DNA from: Olleya sp. Bg11-27
GTDB taxonomy: Bacteria; Bacteroidota; Bacteroidia; Flavobacteriales; Flavobacteriaceae
NCBI RefSeq assembly: GCF_002831645.1
Contig: NZ_CP025117.1
Span: 1,185,514-1,249,513, forward strand
DNA length: 64,000 nt
Direction: 5' to 3'
Positions within the stretch are counted from its first letter, which is position 1. Every line of letters begins with the position of its first letter. Below the pieces are notes generated by a model. That model searched no databases. It was not told where the DNA came from and was given only the letters and a program-made list of their open reading frames with translations. This document shows, piece by piece, positions 44,749-53,345 of the stretch. Both the position numbers and the translations under genes were made by a program.

Positions 44749-44819
44749 AAAGGCGAGAGCGAAAATTCAACTCTCGCCTTAATTAGAGAAATAAACACTA
44801 AAACAAAATCTCTCTAATT
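44749..44819 (-). terminator. Double hairpin after nosZ
   Basis: On the minus strand a first hairpin (AATTAGAGA/TCTCTAATT, 44781-44819) is followed by a GC-rich second one (AGGCGAGAG/CTCTCGCCT, 44751-44779) and a T-rich tract. It probably ends much of the nosZ transcript, or protects it, before the accessory genes. Confidence 0.7.
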
Positions 44820-44830
44820 TTTAATATTAG

Positions 44831-46801
44831 TTATTCGATATCTTCACCTAGAGACCACTTAATTGGTGTGTCTGAATCAGCTGCAGAGACTCTTATGTAA
44901 CCTTGCATTTCTTGGTGTAATGCAGAACAGAAATCTGTACAGTAAAATGGCCATACACCAACTTGTTTAGGTTCCCAAACAGATGTTTTTGTTTGTCCTG
45001 GCATTACTAGTAACTCTGAATTGTTTTGTCCTATTACCGCAAATCCGTGTGGGACATCAAAATCTTGTTCTAAGTTAGTTACGTGGAAGTATACTTTATC
45101 TCCAACTTTTATTCCTTCAATATTGTCAGGTGAGAAGTGACTTCTAATAGTTGTTAAGTATATGTGTACCTCTTTACCTTCTCTAACAACCTTAGTGTCT
45201 GCATCAGATTTTGCAGCATATGGATGCTTATTATCTGCTAGTTTATAGATTTTTTGAGATTGCTCCTTTATAATACTTGCTTCCATTGCAGCAGCGTAAT
45301 GTGGCTCTCCATGCGTTGGGAAATCTAATAATAGCTCCATTTTGTCTCCAGAGATATCATATAATTGTGCTGAGTGTTCCATCTCTGGACCCGTTGGTAG
45401 GTATCTGTCTTTAGTAATCTTATTCATGGCAAACATGTATTTACCTTGTGGTTTTCCAGAGTTTCCTCCAGGGATTGTTAAGTGACCAACAGAGTAATAA
45501 GTAGGTTTTCTGTCGATAACTTCCCATGTTCCTAGTTTCCATTTTACAACTTCAGAAGAAATAAAGAATGTCGTATATGCATTTCCTTTTCCATCAAACT
45601 CAGTGTGTAATGGTCCTAAACCTGGTTGCTCCACAACGCCTGCTAACACATCTTCAAAGTTTAATATTGGAATTCCGTAAGCTTCACCAGCAAATTTTTC
45701 TTTTTCAATAGCATCTAGCATTTTTGTGAAAGAATGCACTGTTAAGTTTGCCGATAACTTACCATTACCAACAATATATTCTCCAGAAGGATCTACATCA
45801 CAACCGTGAGGTGATTTTGGTGTTGGAATAAAGTAAACAGCTCCAGGAACATCAATTGGATTTACAACACGGACCTCTTTTTTCATAGTAGATGTCGCTG
45901 TGTGTGTTTCGTCGTCATATACGTTATGTGCATAATTAGCAGGAATCATTGTTCCACCGCCATTATTTACATAGTCTTCAATCTTTTTCCAGTTTATAGC
46001 TGCAATAAAATCTTTATCATTTTGTGATGCATTAACCTCTAAAAGTGTGCTTGCTTCTTCAGTATTATACGTTGTAAAGAAGAACCAACCATGAGATTTG
46101 CCACGTCCAGGATGCGATAAATCGTAGTTAAAACCTGGCATTAGGATTTGGAATTTAATATCCATGTTACCTGTTTCTGGTGCTACGCTAATAAAAGATA
46201 AGGCCCCTTGAAAGTTTCCTTTGTAGTCCTTAATAGGCATATCACGTTGTGGAATTGGTACAGAAAAACGTGTTCCTGCAACAACATACTCTGTGTTTTC
46301 TGTTACAAAAGAAGAACTGTGGTTACCTGCACTATTGGGTACTTCAATAATTTCTTCGGTTTCAAATGTGGTAAGACTAAGTCTTGCAATACGAGGCGTG
46401 TTGTTTTCATTTATAAATAACCAACGACCATCTAATTCTCCTTTTGATTGAGAGATATCTGGATGGTGCGCATCTCCCCAAGGGATAAATCCGTGAGAGG
46501 TGTTTAACATTGGTTTTGTTTCTTCAGAATACCCATAACCAGAGGTTGGAAATTGAGAAAAGACAGGGATTTCTTTAAACATTCTACCAGAAGGTAAACC
46601 GTACACTGTTACGTTACCACTGTATCCACCTGATAAGAAGGCGTAATGCGAGTCGTACTCTCCAGGAGCAACATAGACGCGTTCGGCTACGTTACTAGCT
46701 AATGCACCAGATTTACCACCTGAGTTATTACCTTTGTTACAACTTGTAAATCCTATTAGGATAACTAGCATTGCAATACTTGACGTTATTATATTTTTCA
46801 T
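44831..46801 (-). CDS. nosZ: Nitrous-oxide reductase, Sec-type (clade II), predicted lipoprotein
   Basis: 656 aa. It reduces N2O to N2, the last step of denitrification, in the periplasm. The N-terminal seven-bladed propeller holds the CuZ histidines, seen in GDAHHPDIS, GKSHGWFFF, PKSPHGCDVD, LGPLHTEFD and GEPHYAAAM. The C-terminal cupredoxin domain carries the CuA site C621-x3-C625-x3-H629-x2-M632 (in FYCTDFCSALHQEM) and an earlier HGF. The N-terminus is not a Tat signal but a Sec lipobox (LVILIGFTSC, Cys21), so it should be exported unfolded and lipid-anchored. These are clade II features. It follows the cytochrome c and fasciclin genes and precedes NosL, D, F and Y. Confidence 0.97.
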   Translation of the reverse strand: MKNIITSSIAMLVILIGFTSCNKGNNSGGKSGALASNVAERVYVAPGEYDSHYAFLSGGYSGNVTVYGLPSGRMFKEIPVFSQFPTSGYGYSEETKPMLNTSHGFIPWGDAHHPDISQSKGELDGRWLFINENNTPRIARLSLTTFETEEIIEVPNSAGNHSSSFVTENTEYVVAGTRFSVPIPQRDMPIKDYKGNFQGALSFISVAPETGNMDIKFQILMPGFNYDLSHPGRGKSHGWFFFTTYNTEEASTLLEVNASQNDKDFIAAINWKKIEDYVNNGGGTMIPANYAHNVYDDETHTATSTMKKEVRVVNPIDVPGAVYFIPTPKSPHGCDVDPSGEYIVGNGKLSANLTVHSFTKMLDAIEKEKFAGEAYGIPILNFEDVLAGVVEQPGLGPLHTEFDGKGNAYTTFFISSEVVKWKLGTWEVIDRKPTYYSVGHLTIPGGNSGKPQGKYMFAMNKITKDRYLPTGPEMEHSAQLYDISGDKMELLLDFPTHGEPHYAAAMEASIIKEQSQKIYKLADNKHPYAAKSDADTKVVREGKEVHIYLTTIRSHFSPDNIEGIKVGDKVYFHVTNLEQDFDVPHGFAVIGQNNSELLVMPGQTKTSVWEPKQVGVWPFYCTDFCSALHQEMQGYIRVSAADSDTPIKWSLGEDIE

Positions 46802-46830
46802 TGTTTAAGCTGTTTTAGTTAGTGTTTTTA

Positions 46831-47403
46831 TTATTCTGTTGGCGGTAATAAAACTTTATCTATGATGTGTACTATTCCGTTTCCGGCTTTTACACTACCT
46901 AGTATTTTAGCGCCTCCAATCATTGGTTCTCCATCGACTACTTCTACTTTTACATAGTCATTATTAGCTTGACCTAATTTTTTAAACTTCTTTAAGAAAT
47001 CTTTGGAGTAGTTTCCTGGTGTCACATGGTATTTTAAAATATTTGCTAAAGCCGCTTTGTTTTCTGGCTTCAATAAATTGTCTACAGTGCCTTCAGGTAA
47101 TGCTGCGAAAGCAGCGTTAGTTGGAGCAAAAACCATTAATGGTCCTGCATTAACTAAAGCGTTTTCTAATTGTGCAGCTTGAACAGCAGCGACTAAAGTG
47201 GTGTGGTCTTTAGAGCCCATTGCTATGCTTAAAACCGTTGTGCTTCCGTCGTCTTTAATAAAGGCTTGCCCTGTTCTTTCTTTATTTTCACTTTTAGTTT
47301 CTTGGTCTGTTGCTGTTTCGGTCGTACCGTTAGTTTCGTTTTTGCACGCGTATAAGGTTAGCGTGATAGCAAAAACAAAGAGCAATTGTTTTATTAGTTT
47401 CAT
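46831..47403 (-). CDS. Fasciclin-domain lipoprotein in the nos operon
   Basis: 190 aa. The lipobox ITLTLYAC (Cys20) is followed by a Thr/Glu/Lys-rich linker and one fasciclin (FAS1) domain, about 55-188. Its two conserved boxes are visible: LMVFAPTNAAFAALPEGTVD and the C-terminal GNGIVHIIDKVLLPP. FAS1 domains usually mediate protein or surface contacts and have no catalytic site. The gene is 7 bp after the cytochrome c gene and 30 bp before nosZ, so it is part of the nos transcript. A role as scaffold for the cytochrome-NosZ complex is a reasonable inference but unproven. Confidence 0.88.
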   Translation of the reverse strand: MKLIKQLLFVFAITLTLYACKNETNGTTETATDQETKSENKERTGQAFIKDDGSTTVLSIAMGSKDHTTLVAAVQAAQLENALVNAGPLMVFAPTNAAFAALPEGTVDNLLKPENKAALANILKYHVTPGNYSKDFLKKFKKLGQANNDYVKVEVVDGEPMIGGAKILGSVKAGNGIVHIIDKVLLPPTE

Positions 47404-47409
47404 AATAGA

Positions 47410-47913
47410 TTATTTAAGTGTTCTGAAATATTCTAAGACCGCTCTTGCTTCTTTTTCAGTAAGGCCTTGATTTGCCATAGGAGAACCATTAAATTCCATT
47501 AATAATTCTTTAGCTAACGGATCTTCTTTTACCATTTGCTCTGGATTTAAAATCATATTCATAATCCATTCTGGAGTACGACGACTTAATATTCCTGTTG
47601 GTGGTGGTCCTATAAATTTTTTGTTTGTTCTGTGACAAGCAGTACACATTTTTTTATAAACGTCAGCGCCAAGAGTAACCATCGTTTGATCTATTTCTGC
47701 CGCAAGTGTTACCGATTTTATAGGGCCGAGACCTTTGTTAGTTAAGTCTATTTGTTTAGAAGGTGGTGTTTTTTCTGCTTTTGGTGCAGTCGTCTTTTCT
47801 GTAGTTTCCTTTTTCTTGTAAGAGAATTCTTCTTTTTTCTTTTCTTCTTTACCACCACAACTAATTAGCATGGTTATAAATAATACGGTCATTAATTTTA
47901 GTGTTGTTTTCAT
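47410..47913 (-). CDS. c-type cytochrome lipoprotein of the nos operon
   Basis: 167 aa. The lipobox FITMLISC (Cys19) is followed by a long Lys/Glu-rich linker and one cytochrome c domain with the haem motif C90-x2-C93-H94 and a distal region rich in Met (NPEQMVKEDPLAKELLMEFNGSPMANQGL). It would sit on the outer leaflet of a membrane and pass electrons to the CuA site of NosZ, replacing the quinol-linked NosR or other donors. It is the first gene of the nos operon, and an FNR-like palindrome lies 49 bp upstream of its ATG. Confidence 0.9.
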   Translation of the reverse strand: MKTTLKLMTVLFITMLISCGGKEEKKKEEFSYKKKETTEKTTAPKAEKTPPSKQIDLTNKGLGPIKSVTLAAEIDQTMVTLGADVYKKMCTACHRTNKKFIGPPPTGILSRRTPEWIMNMILNPEQMVKEDPLAKELLMEFNGSPMANQGLTEKEARAVLEYFRTLK

Positions 47914-47961
47914 AATATCTTAGTTTTATTCGACAAAAATACTGTCATAATAAAACTTATA

Positions 47962-47979
47962 ATATGATATAAATCATAT
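47962..47979. promoter_or_regulatory. FNR/CRP-type palindrome before the nos operon
   Basis: ATATGATATAAATCATAT contains TGAT-N4-ATCA, the core of FNR/CRP-family sites. It lies about 50 bp upstream of the cytochrome ATG, where an activator of anaerobic genes would bind. Confidence 0.65.
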
Positions 47980-48024
47980 TTAGGATAAAAATGTCTTAAT
48001 TAAAAAAAGAGCGTAGCGGTCCAT

Positions 48025-48064
48025 AAAAAAAACCTTCTTACAAGATTGTAAAAAGGTTTTTTTT
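48025..48064 (-). terminator. Intrinsic terminator after the small outer-membrane protein gene
   Basis: Stem AAACCTT/AAGGTTT with an inner TTACA/TGTAA extension and A and T runs on both sides. It lies 19 bp past the stop codon on the minus strand. Confidence 0.75.
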
Positions 48065-48082
48065 AGGTTATGCGTTTTTTAT

Positions 48083-48622
48083 TTAAAAGAACACTCTTAC
48101 AAAAGGGACCCAAGCATTAGCGTATATACTTTTAGTGTCGTCATAAAGAACATCGTAACGTATCCCAATGGTTATATTATTGGTAGTGTATCCTGCACCG
48201 ATAAATAAAGAAGGGACCCAATAGGTGTCATCAATAAAAGCTGGGTTGTCAAAATTTCTATTCACATGATTTTGCTCAAATTCACCAGAAATTTGTATGT
48301 CTCTGATAGGCGTGTAGATTCCAATTATGCTTGCTCCTAGAATTGTCGATTTGTAAAAATTTTTACTCTTATTGTAGGTTGCATTCAAACCAACCCCTAG
48401 AGCAAATGAGTCATCAAATTGGTAAATAGCGGTTGGCGCTAATGTTGCACTAAAAAAGTTGCTTCCGGTGCTTAATCCTAATCCACCACCAAAACGAACA
48501 TTTTTCCAAAATTCACTTTTTTGCTGTGGTAAATTATCTTGTGCATTACCAAAAGTTACAAAAAAACAAGCAATCATTGATAATATGATAATTTTAGAGC
48601 TGTTAATTGATTTGATTTTCAT
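48083..48622 (-). CDS. Small outer-membrane beta-barrel protein
   Basis: 179 aa with a signal peptide ending FVTFGNAQ. The mature chain alternates hydrophobic and polar residues in about eight strands (GGGLGLSTGSNFFSATLAP, AIYQFDDSFALGVGLNATY and so on) and ends in PFVRVFF with a terminal Phe, so it is a small barrel. Its homologues in Flavobacteria are sometimes mislabelled alpha-ketoglutarate decarboxylase, apparently because they sit next to sucA; nothing in this sequence supports an enzyme. It is divergent from sucA and transcribed alone. Confidence 0.82.
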   Translation of the reverse strand: MKIKSINSSKIIILSMIACFFVTFGNAQDNLPQQKSEFWKNVRFGGGLGLSTGSNFFSATLAPTAIYQFDDSFALGVGLNATYNKSKNFYKSTILGASIIGIYTPIRDIQISGEFEQNHVNRNFDNPAFIDDTYWVPSLFIGAGYTTNNITIGIRYDVLYDDTKSIYANAWVPFVRVFF

Positions 48623-48691
48623 AATAATTAATTTAGATGTTTTAGAATGTTATAAATATAATAAAACCATCTCTATATATAGTAAAAGTTG

Positions 48692-48699
48692 TATTTTTG
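48692..48699 (+). promoter_or_regulatory. -7 promoter box of the sucA operon
   Basis: TATTTTTG fits TAnnTTTG and leaves a leader of about 35 bases before the sucA ATG at 48739. Confidence 0.5.
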
Positions 48700-48738
48700 A
48701 TAAAATTTTGTTGAAGCGAACACGTCTTAAAGAAAATA

Positions 48739-51504
48739 ATGGATAAATACTCCTTTTTAAACGCAGCACATACAGCATACTTTGCTGACTTATACGATCA
48801 ATACTTAGAAAACCCTGACTCTGTAGAGCCTAGTTGGAGAGCCTTTTTTCAAGGTTACGACTTTGGTTCGGAAAATTACGGATTAGATGGAGAAATAGCA
48901 GAGGGTGTTTCCACCCAAATGCCTGAGCATGTTCAAAAAGAATTTCAAGTAGTAAAATTAATAGATGGTTATCGTAACAGAGGGCATTTATTTACTAAAA
49001 CAAACCCGGTAAGGGATCGTCGTAAGTACGAGCCTAGTTTGGCATTGGAAAATTTTGGTTTGACACAAGCCGATTTGGATACCAATTTTAATGCTGGTGA
49101 TATTTTAGGTATAGGTGCACAAACACTTAGAGAAATTGTTAAACATTTAAATAGTATTTATTGCGATGCTATTGGAGTGGAATACATGTATATCAGAAAA
49201 CCTGACGAAATACAGTGGATTCAGAGCAAATTAAATATAAACGACAATCAGCCTAATTTTTCTGGAGCGCAAAAAAAGCACATCCTAAAAAAATTAAATG
49301 AGGCCGTATCGTTTGAAAGTTTTCTACATACTAAATATGTAGGACAAAAACGGTTCTCTCTGGAAGGAGGGGAGTCTTTAATCCCAGGATTAGATGCCGT
49401 AATTGAAAAAGCAGCAGAACTTGGTGTTCAAGAATTTGTAATGGGAATGGCGCACAGAGGGCGTTTGAGTACCTTAACAAATATTTTTGGAAAGTCTGCA
49501 AAAGACATTTTTAGCGAGTTTGATGGAAAGGATTACGAGCAAGAAGTTTTTGATGGAGATGTCAAGTATCATTTAGGTTGGACTAGTAATCGTCAGACTA
49601 ATAGTGGGAAAAAAATAAACCTAAGTATTGCACCAAACCCATCACACTTAGAGACGGTTGGAGCAGTTGTTGAAGGTATTGTTAGAGCAAAACAAGATAA
49701 TTTTTATAGCGATAACTTTAGTAAAGTTTTACCAATCGTAGTTCACGGAGATGCAGCAATAGCAGGTCAAGGATTAGTGTACGAAGTGGTACAAATGGCA
49801 CAGTTAGATGGTTATAAAACTAACGGGACAATTCACGTCGTTGTTAATAATCAAGTCGGATTTACAACTAACTATTTAGACGCTAGATCTAGTACGTATT
49901 GTACAGATATTGCCAAAGTAACGTTATCTCCAGTGTTACATGTTAATGCAGACGATGCAGAAGCAGTAGTGCATGCGATGTTATTTGCATTAGATTTTAG
50001 AATGAATTTTAAGCGTGACGTATTTATTGACCTTTTAGGATATAGAAAATACGGGCATAATGAAGGTGATGAACCAAGATTTACGCAACCAAAATTGTAT
50101 AAAGCAATTTCTAAACATGCCAATCCAAGAGATATCTATGCTGCCAAACTAATTGAGCAAGGTATTATTGATAAAGACCATGTTAAGACATTAGAAAACG
50201 AGTACAAATCTAGCTTAGAAGAAAAGTTAGAAGATTCTCGTAAAGAAGATAAAACGGTCATCACCCCATTTATGGAGGATCAATGGAAAGATTTTACTCA
50301 GGTAGATGAAACTATTATGATGCAACCAATTGATACAACTACTTCTATTGAGAAGTTAGCAGCTATTACCAAAGTAATCTCTAACTTACCAAAAGATAAA
50401 AAGTTTATCAGAAAAATAGAACGTCTAATCAATGAGCGTCAAAATATGTTTGACGAAAATAGATTGGATTGGGCTATGGCAGAACATTTAGCATACGGAA
50501 CACTTTTAGACGAAGGTTATAATGTGCGTATGTCAGGTCAAGATGTAGAACGTGGTACGTTTTCTCACAGACACGCAGTTGTGAAAGTTGAGGATAGTGA
50601 AGAAGAAATTTTATTATTAAACCAAATAAATGATAAGCAAGGTCAATTTTATATCTATAACTCTTTACTTTCAGAGTATGGCGTAGTAGGATTTGATTAT
50701 GGGTACGCTATGGCAAGTCCAAATACTTTAACTATTTGGGAAGCGCAGTTTGGAGATTTTAGTAATGGTGCTCAAATCATGCTAGATCAATATATTTCTG
50801 CTGGTGAAGATAAGTGGAAAACTCAAAACGGATTAGTCATGTTATTACCACATGGTTATGAAGGACAAGGAGCAGAGCACTCTTCCGCACGTATGGAACG
50901 TTATTTACAGTTGTGTGCAAAAGATAATATGTTTGTTGCAGATTGTACAACACCAGCTAACTTCTTTCACTTGTTAAGACGTCAAATGAAGGTTAACTTT
51001 CGTAAGCCATTAATCGTGTTTACGCCAAAAAGTTTATTACGTCATCCAAAATGTGTTAGCACAGTAGATGAGTTTGCAAACGGAAGCTTCCAAACATTGA
51101 TAGATGATGCCTCTGTAAAAGTAGATAAAGTTAAGACTCTTGTCTTTTTAACAGGTAAATTTTATTACGATTTAGACGAAGAGCGTGATAACTTAAATAG
51201 AGATGATATCGCTTTTGTTAGAATAGAGCAGTTATTTCCATTGCCAACTATAGCTATAAAAGATATATTAGGAAAGTATACAAATGCGGAAGATATCGTT
51301 TGGGCGCAAGAAGAACCAAGAAATATGGGAGCCTATTCGCACATGTTGATGAATTTGGACGAAGCAAGAGATTTTAGACTGGCTTCTAGAAGACCTTATG
51401 GTGCGCCAGCAGCGGGTAGCTCTGTGCGTTCTAAAAAACGTCATAAAGAAGTTATCGACTTTGTATTTGATAAGACTAAAAATAACCAGCGTCAAGCTAA
51501 ATAA
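48739..51504 (+). CDS. sucA: 2-oxoglutarate dehydrogenase E1 component
   Basis: 921 aa thiamine-diphosphate enzyme of the TCA cycle; it decarboxylates 2-oxoglutarate and passes the succinyl group to SucB. The N-terminal FLNAAHTAYFADLYDQYLENP helix is the E2-contact signature. The active region includes FSLEGGESLIPGLD, GMAHRGRLSTL, NPSHLETVG, HGDAAIAGQGLVYE and YRKYGHNEGDEPRFTQP. The length is normal for the bacterial enzyme. It heads an operon with a small secreted protein and sucB. The start follows a -7 box at 48692. Confidence 0.97.
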   Translation: MDKYSFLNAAHTAYFADLYDQYLENPDSVEPSWRAFFQGYDFGSENYGLDGEIAEGVSTQMPEHVQKEFQVVKLIDGYRNRGHLFTKTNPVRDRRKYEPSLALENFGLTQADLDTNFNAGDILGIGAQTLREIVKHLNSIYCDAIGVEYMYIRKPDEIQWIQSKLNINDNQPNFSGAQKKHILKKLNEAVSFESFLHTKYVGQKRFSLEGGESLIPGLDAVIEKAAELGVQEFVMGMAHRGRLSTLTNIFGKSAKDIFSEFDGKDYEQEVFDGDVKYHLGWTSNRQTNSGKKINLSIAPNPSHLETVGAVVEGIVRAKQDNFYSDNFSKVLPIVVHGDAAIAGQGLVYEVVQMAQLDGYKTNGTIHVVVNNQVGFTTNYLDARSSTYCTDIAKVTLSPVLHVNADDAEAVVHAMLFALDFRMNFKRDVFIDLLGYRKYGHNEGDEPRFTQPKLYKAISKHANPRDIYAAKLIEQGIIDKDHVKTLENEYKSSLEEKLEDSRKEDKTVITPFMEDQWKDFTQVDETIMMQPIDTTTSIEKLAAITKVISNLPKDKKFIRKIERLINERQNMFDENRLDWAMAEHLAYGTLLDEGYNVRMSGQDVERGTFSHRHAVVKVEDSEEEILLLNQINDKQGQFYIYNSLLSEYGVVGFDYGYAMASPNTLTIWEAQFGDFSNGAQIMLDQYISAGEDKWKTQNGLVMLLPHGYEGQGAEHSSARMERYLQLCAKDNMFVADCTTPANFFHLLRRQMKVNFRKPLIVFTPKSLLRHPKCVSTVDEFANGSFQTLIDDASVKVDKVKTLVFLTGKFYYDLDEERDNLNRDDIAFVRIEQLFPLPTIAIKDILGKYTNAEDIVWAQEEPRNMGAYSHMLMNLDEARDFRLASRRPYGAPAAGSSVRSKKRHKEVIDFVFDKTKNNQRQAK

Positions 51505-51512
51505 GTATAAAT

Positions 51513-51878
51513 ATGAAAAAAGTACTATTAATTTTATCACTTTTGATTAGTTCAATTGGGATTGCTCAAGACAGCGATAATTATAAACAAGCAACTTCTA
51601 GCTTTCAAAGTCATTATAATAATGGTGATGTCGTTGGCTTATTTAATATGTTTGATGATGATTTTAAAAAAGTTTCAACTTTAGAAAAAACAAAGACGTT
51701 TTTCAAAGACGAAGTTGATATGAGTGCCTTGGGTAAAATAGAATCAATGGAATATGTTAATACTGTTAGAAAAGGTAATAATTACATTGTGAATTTTGAA
51801 AACGGAGTTTATAATCTGTATTTAATGTTAGGAGCAGATAATAAACTTGAATTTTTTGAAATGAATTCAGTAAACTAA
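51513..51878 (+). CDS. Small secreted protein between sucA and sucB (DUF3887-like)
   Basis: 121 aa with a signal peptide ending SSIGIAQ. The mature part resembles the DUF3887 or NTF2-like fold: an alpha helix (YKQATSSFQSHYNNGDVVGLFNMF), then four beta strands ending in YNLYLMLGADNKLEFFEMNSVN. There is no catalytic motif. It is encoded 8 bp after sucA and 35 bp before sucB, so a periplasmic protein is embedded in a TCA-cycle operon. The functional link is not apparent; it may simply be a hitchhiker in the transcript. Confidence 0.82.
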   Translation: MKKVLLILSLLISSIGIAQDSDNYKQATSSFQSHYNNGDVVGLFNMFDDDFKKVSTLEKTKTFFKDEVDMSALGKIESMEYVNTVRKGNNYIVNFENGVYNLYLMLGADNKLEFFEMNSVN

Positions 51879-51913
51879 TAAACAATAACACAACAATATA
51901 AAATTACATTACG

Positions 51914-53125
51914 ATGATTTTAGAAATGAAAGTGCCTTCTCCAGGCGAATCTATAACAGAAGTTGAAATAGCAGAATGGTTAGTTCAAGATGGTGATTAT
52001 GTAGAAAAAGACCAACCAATAGCTGAGGTTGATAGTGATAAAGCAACTTTAGAATTACCAGCAGAGGCTAGTGGTACTATTACGCTTAAAGCAGAAGAAG
52101 GTGATGCAGTAGCAGTTGGACAAGTGGTATGTTTAATAGATACTAGTGCAAAAGCTCCAGAAGGAGATGCACCAGCAAAAGCAGATAAAAAAGTAGAAGC
52201 AGCACCAAAAAAAGAAACAAAAGTAGAAACCCCAAAAGCAGATACTTATGCTTCTGGAACAGCAAGTCCTGCGGCTAAAAAGATTTTAGCAGAAAAAGGG
52301 ATGGATACAAGTACTATATCTGGGACAGGAAAAGATGGACGTGTCACTAAAAATGATGCCGTAAATGCTGTGCCATCTATGGGAACACCAACAGGTGGAG
52401 ACCGTAGTGCTTCAAATTCTAAAATGTCAATGTTACGTCGTAAAGTAGCAGAGCGTTTAGTAGAAGCTAAAAACACGACAGCAATGTTAACTACTTTTAA
52501 CGAGGTAAACATGTCTCCTGTTTTTGCATTACGTAAAGAATATAAGGAAACTTTTAAGTCTAAACATGGTGTTGGTTTAGGGTTTATGTCATTTTTCTCA
52601 TTAGCAGTTGTGCGTGCATTACAAATGTATCCTGCTGTTAATTCTATGATAGATGGTAAGGAAATGAAAACATTTAACTTCGTAGATATTAGTATAGCAG
52701 TTTCTGGACCAAAAGGATTAATGGTACCAGTGATTAGAAATGCTGAAAACTTAACCTTTAGAGGTGTCGAGTCAGAAGTTAAAAGATTAGCACTTAGAGC
52801 TAGAGATGGTCAAATCACTGTAGATGAAATGACAGGAGGTACTTTTACAATTACAAACGGAGGTGTTTTTGGTAGTATGTTATCTACTCCAATTATAAAT
52901 CCACCTCAAAGTGGAATTTTAGGAATGCATAATATTATAGAGCGCCCAATAGCTGTAGATGGAAAAGTAGAAATTCATCCTATGATGTATGTTGCATTAT
53001 CTTATGACCATAGAATAATTGATGGTAAAGAAAGTGTAGGCTTTTTAGTTGCTATTAAAGAGGCATTAGAGAATCCAATTGAATTACTTATGGGTAATGA
53101 TATTAAGAAAGCTTTAGAGCTTTAA
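51914..53125 (+). CDS. sucB: Dihydrolipoyllysine-residue succinyltransferase (2-oxoglutarate dehydrogenase E2)
   Basis: 403 aa core of the 2-oxoglutarate dehydrogenase complex. Residues 1-75 form the lipoyl domain, with the modified lysine K43 in [11 protein letters not shown]. An Ala/Pro/Lys-rich linker (about 80-115) leads to the E1/E3-binding domain (about 118-155, [22 protein letters not shown]-like) and the catalytic domain, whose active site HRxxDG appears in [13 protein letters not shown]. Only one lipoyl domain is present, as is usual for SucB. It is the last gene of the operon, with a strong terminator at 53146. Confidence 0.97.
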   Translation: MILEMKVPSPGESITEVEIAEWLVQDGDYVEKDQPIAEVDSDKATLELPAEASGTITLKAEEGDAVAVGQVVCLIDTSAKAPEGDAPAKADKKVEAAPKKETKVETPKADTYASGTASPAAKKILAEKGMDTSTISGTGKDGRVTKNDAVNAVPSMGTPTGGDRSASNSKMSMLRRKVAERLVEAKNTTAMLTTFNEVNMSPVFALRKEYKETFKSKHGVGLGFMSFFSLAVVRALQMYPAVNSMIDGKEMKTFNFVDISIAVSGPKGLMVPVIRNAENLTFRGVESEVKRLALRARDGQITVDEMTGGTFTITNGGVFGSMLSTPIINPPQSGILGMHNIIERPIAVDGKVEIHPMMYVALSYDHRIIDGKESVGFLVAIKEALENPIELLMGNDIKKALEL

Positions 53126-53145
53126 TAATCGTTTATATAAAATTA

Positions 53146-53177
53146 AAAGGGAGCAACATAGATGCTCCCTTTTTTTG
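53146..53177 (+). terminator. Intrinsic terminator after sucB
   Basis: Stem AAGGGAGCA/TGCTCCCTT with a 6-base loop and seven T, 21 bp after the sucB stop codon. Confidence 0.92.
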
Positions 53178-53180
53178 TGT

Positions 53181-53291
53181 TTATTTGTCAAAAAATATGA
53201 CGACATTAAATGCGATAATAAGTAATGTTAGTATTACAAGACATGCAATGATGATCCTGTTTTGTTCCCTTGTTCTCTTTTCTAAATCCAT
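53181..53291 (-). CDS. 36-aa single-pass membrane protein
   Basis: A short ORF on the minus strand encodes M-D-L-E-K-R-T-R-E-Q-N-R-I-I-I-A, then a 20-residue hydrophobic segment (ACLVILTLLIIAFNVVIFF) and D-K at the end. The charged, Arg-rich N-terminus followed by one transmembrane helix is a plausible small membrane protein with its N-terminus inside, and the composition is not that of a random frame. It lies downstream of a terminator-like hairpin (53304) and converges on the sucB terminator. No family is recognised. Translation is not proven. Confidence 0.6.
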   Translation of the reverse strand: MDLEKRTREQNRIIIACLVILTLLIIAFNVVIFFDK

Positions 53292-53303
53292 ACTGTAGTT
53301 TTA

Positions 53304-53337
53304 AATAAAAACTCTGCACCACTACAGTGCAGAGTCT
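53304..53337 (-). terminator. Intrinsic terminator between the tandem array and the 36-aa gene
   Basis: Perfect stem ACTCTGCAC/GTGCAGAGT with a 7-base loop. On the minus strand it is followed by TTTTATTT. It would stop minus-strand transcripts leaving the array. Confidence 0.75.
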
Positions 53338-53345
53338 TCTTAAAT

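Noticed and set aside
48083-48622. Alpha-ketoglutarate decarboxylase
   Set aside because: Such a label is sometimes attached to this small protein family next to sucA, but the sequence is a signal peptide plus an 8-strand barrel with no thiamine-diphosphate motif.
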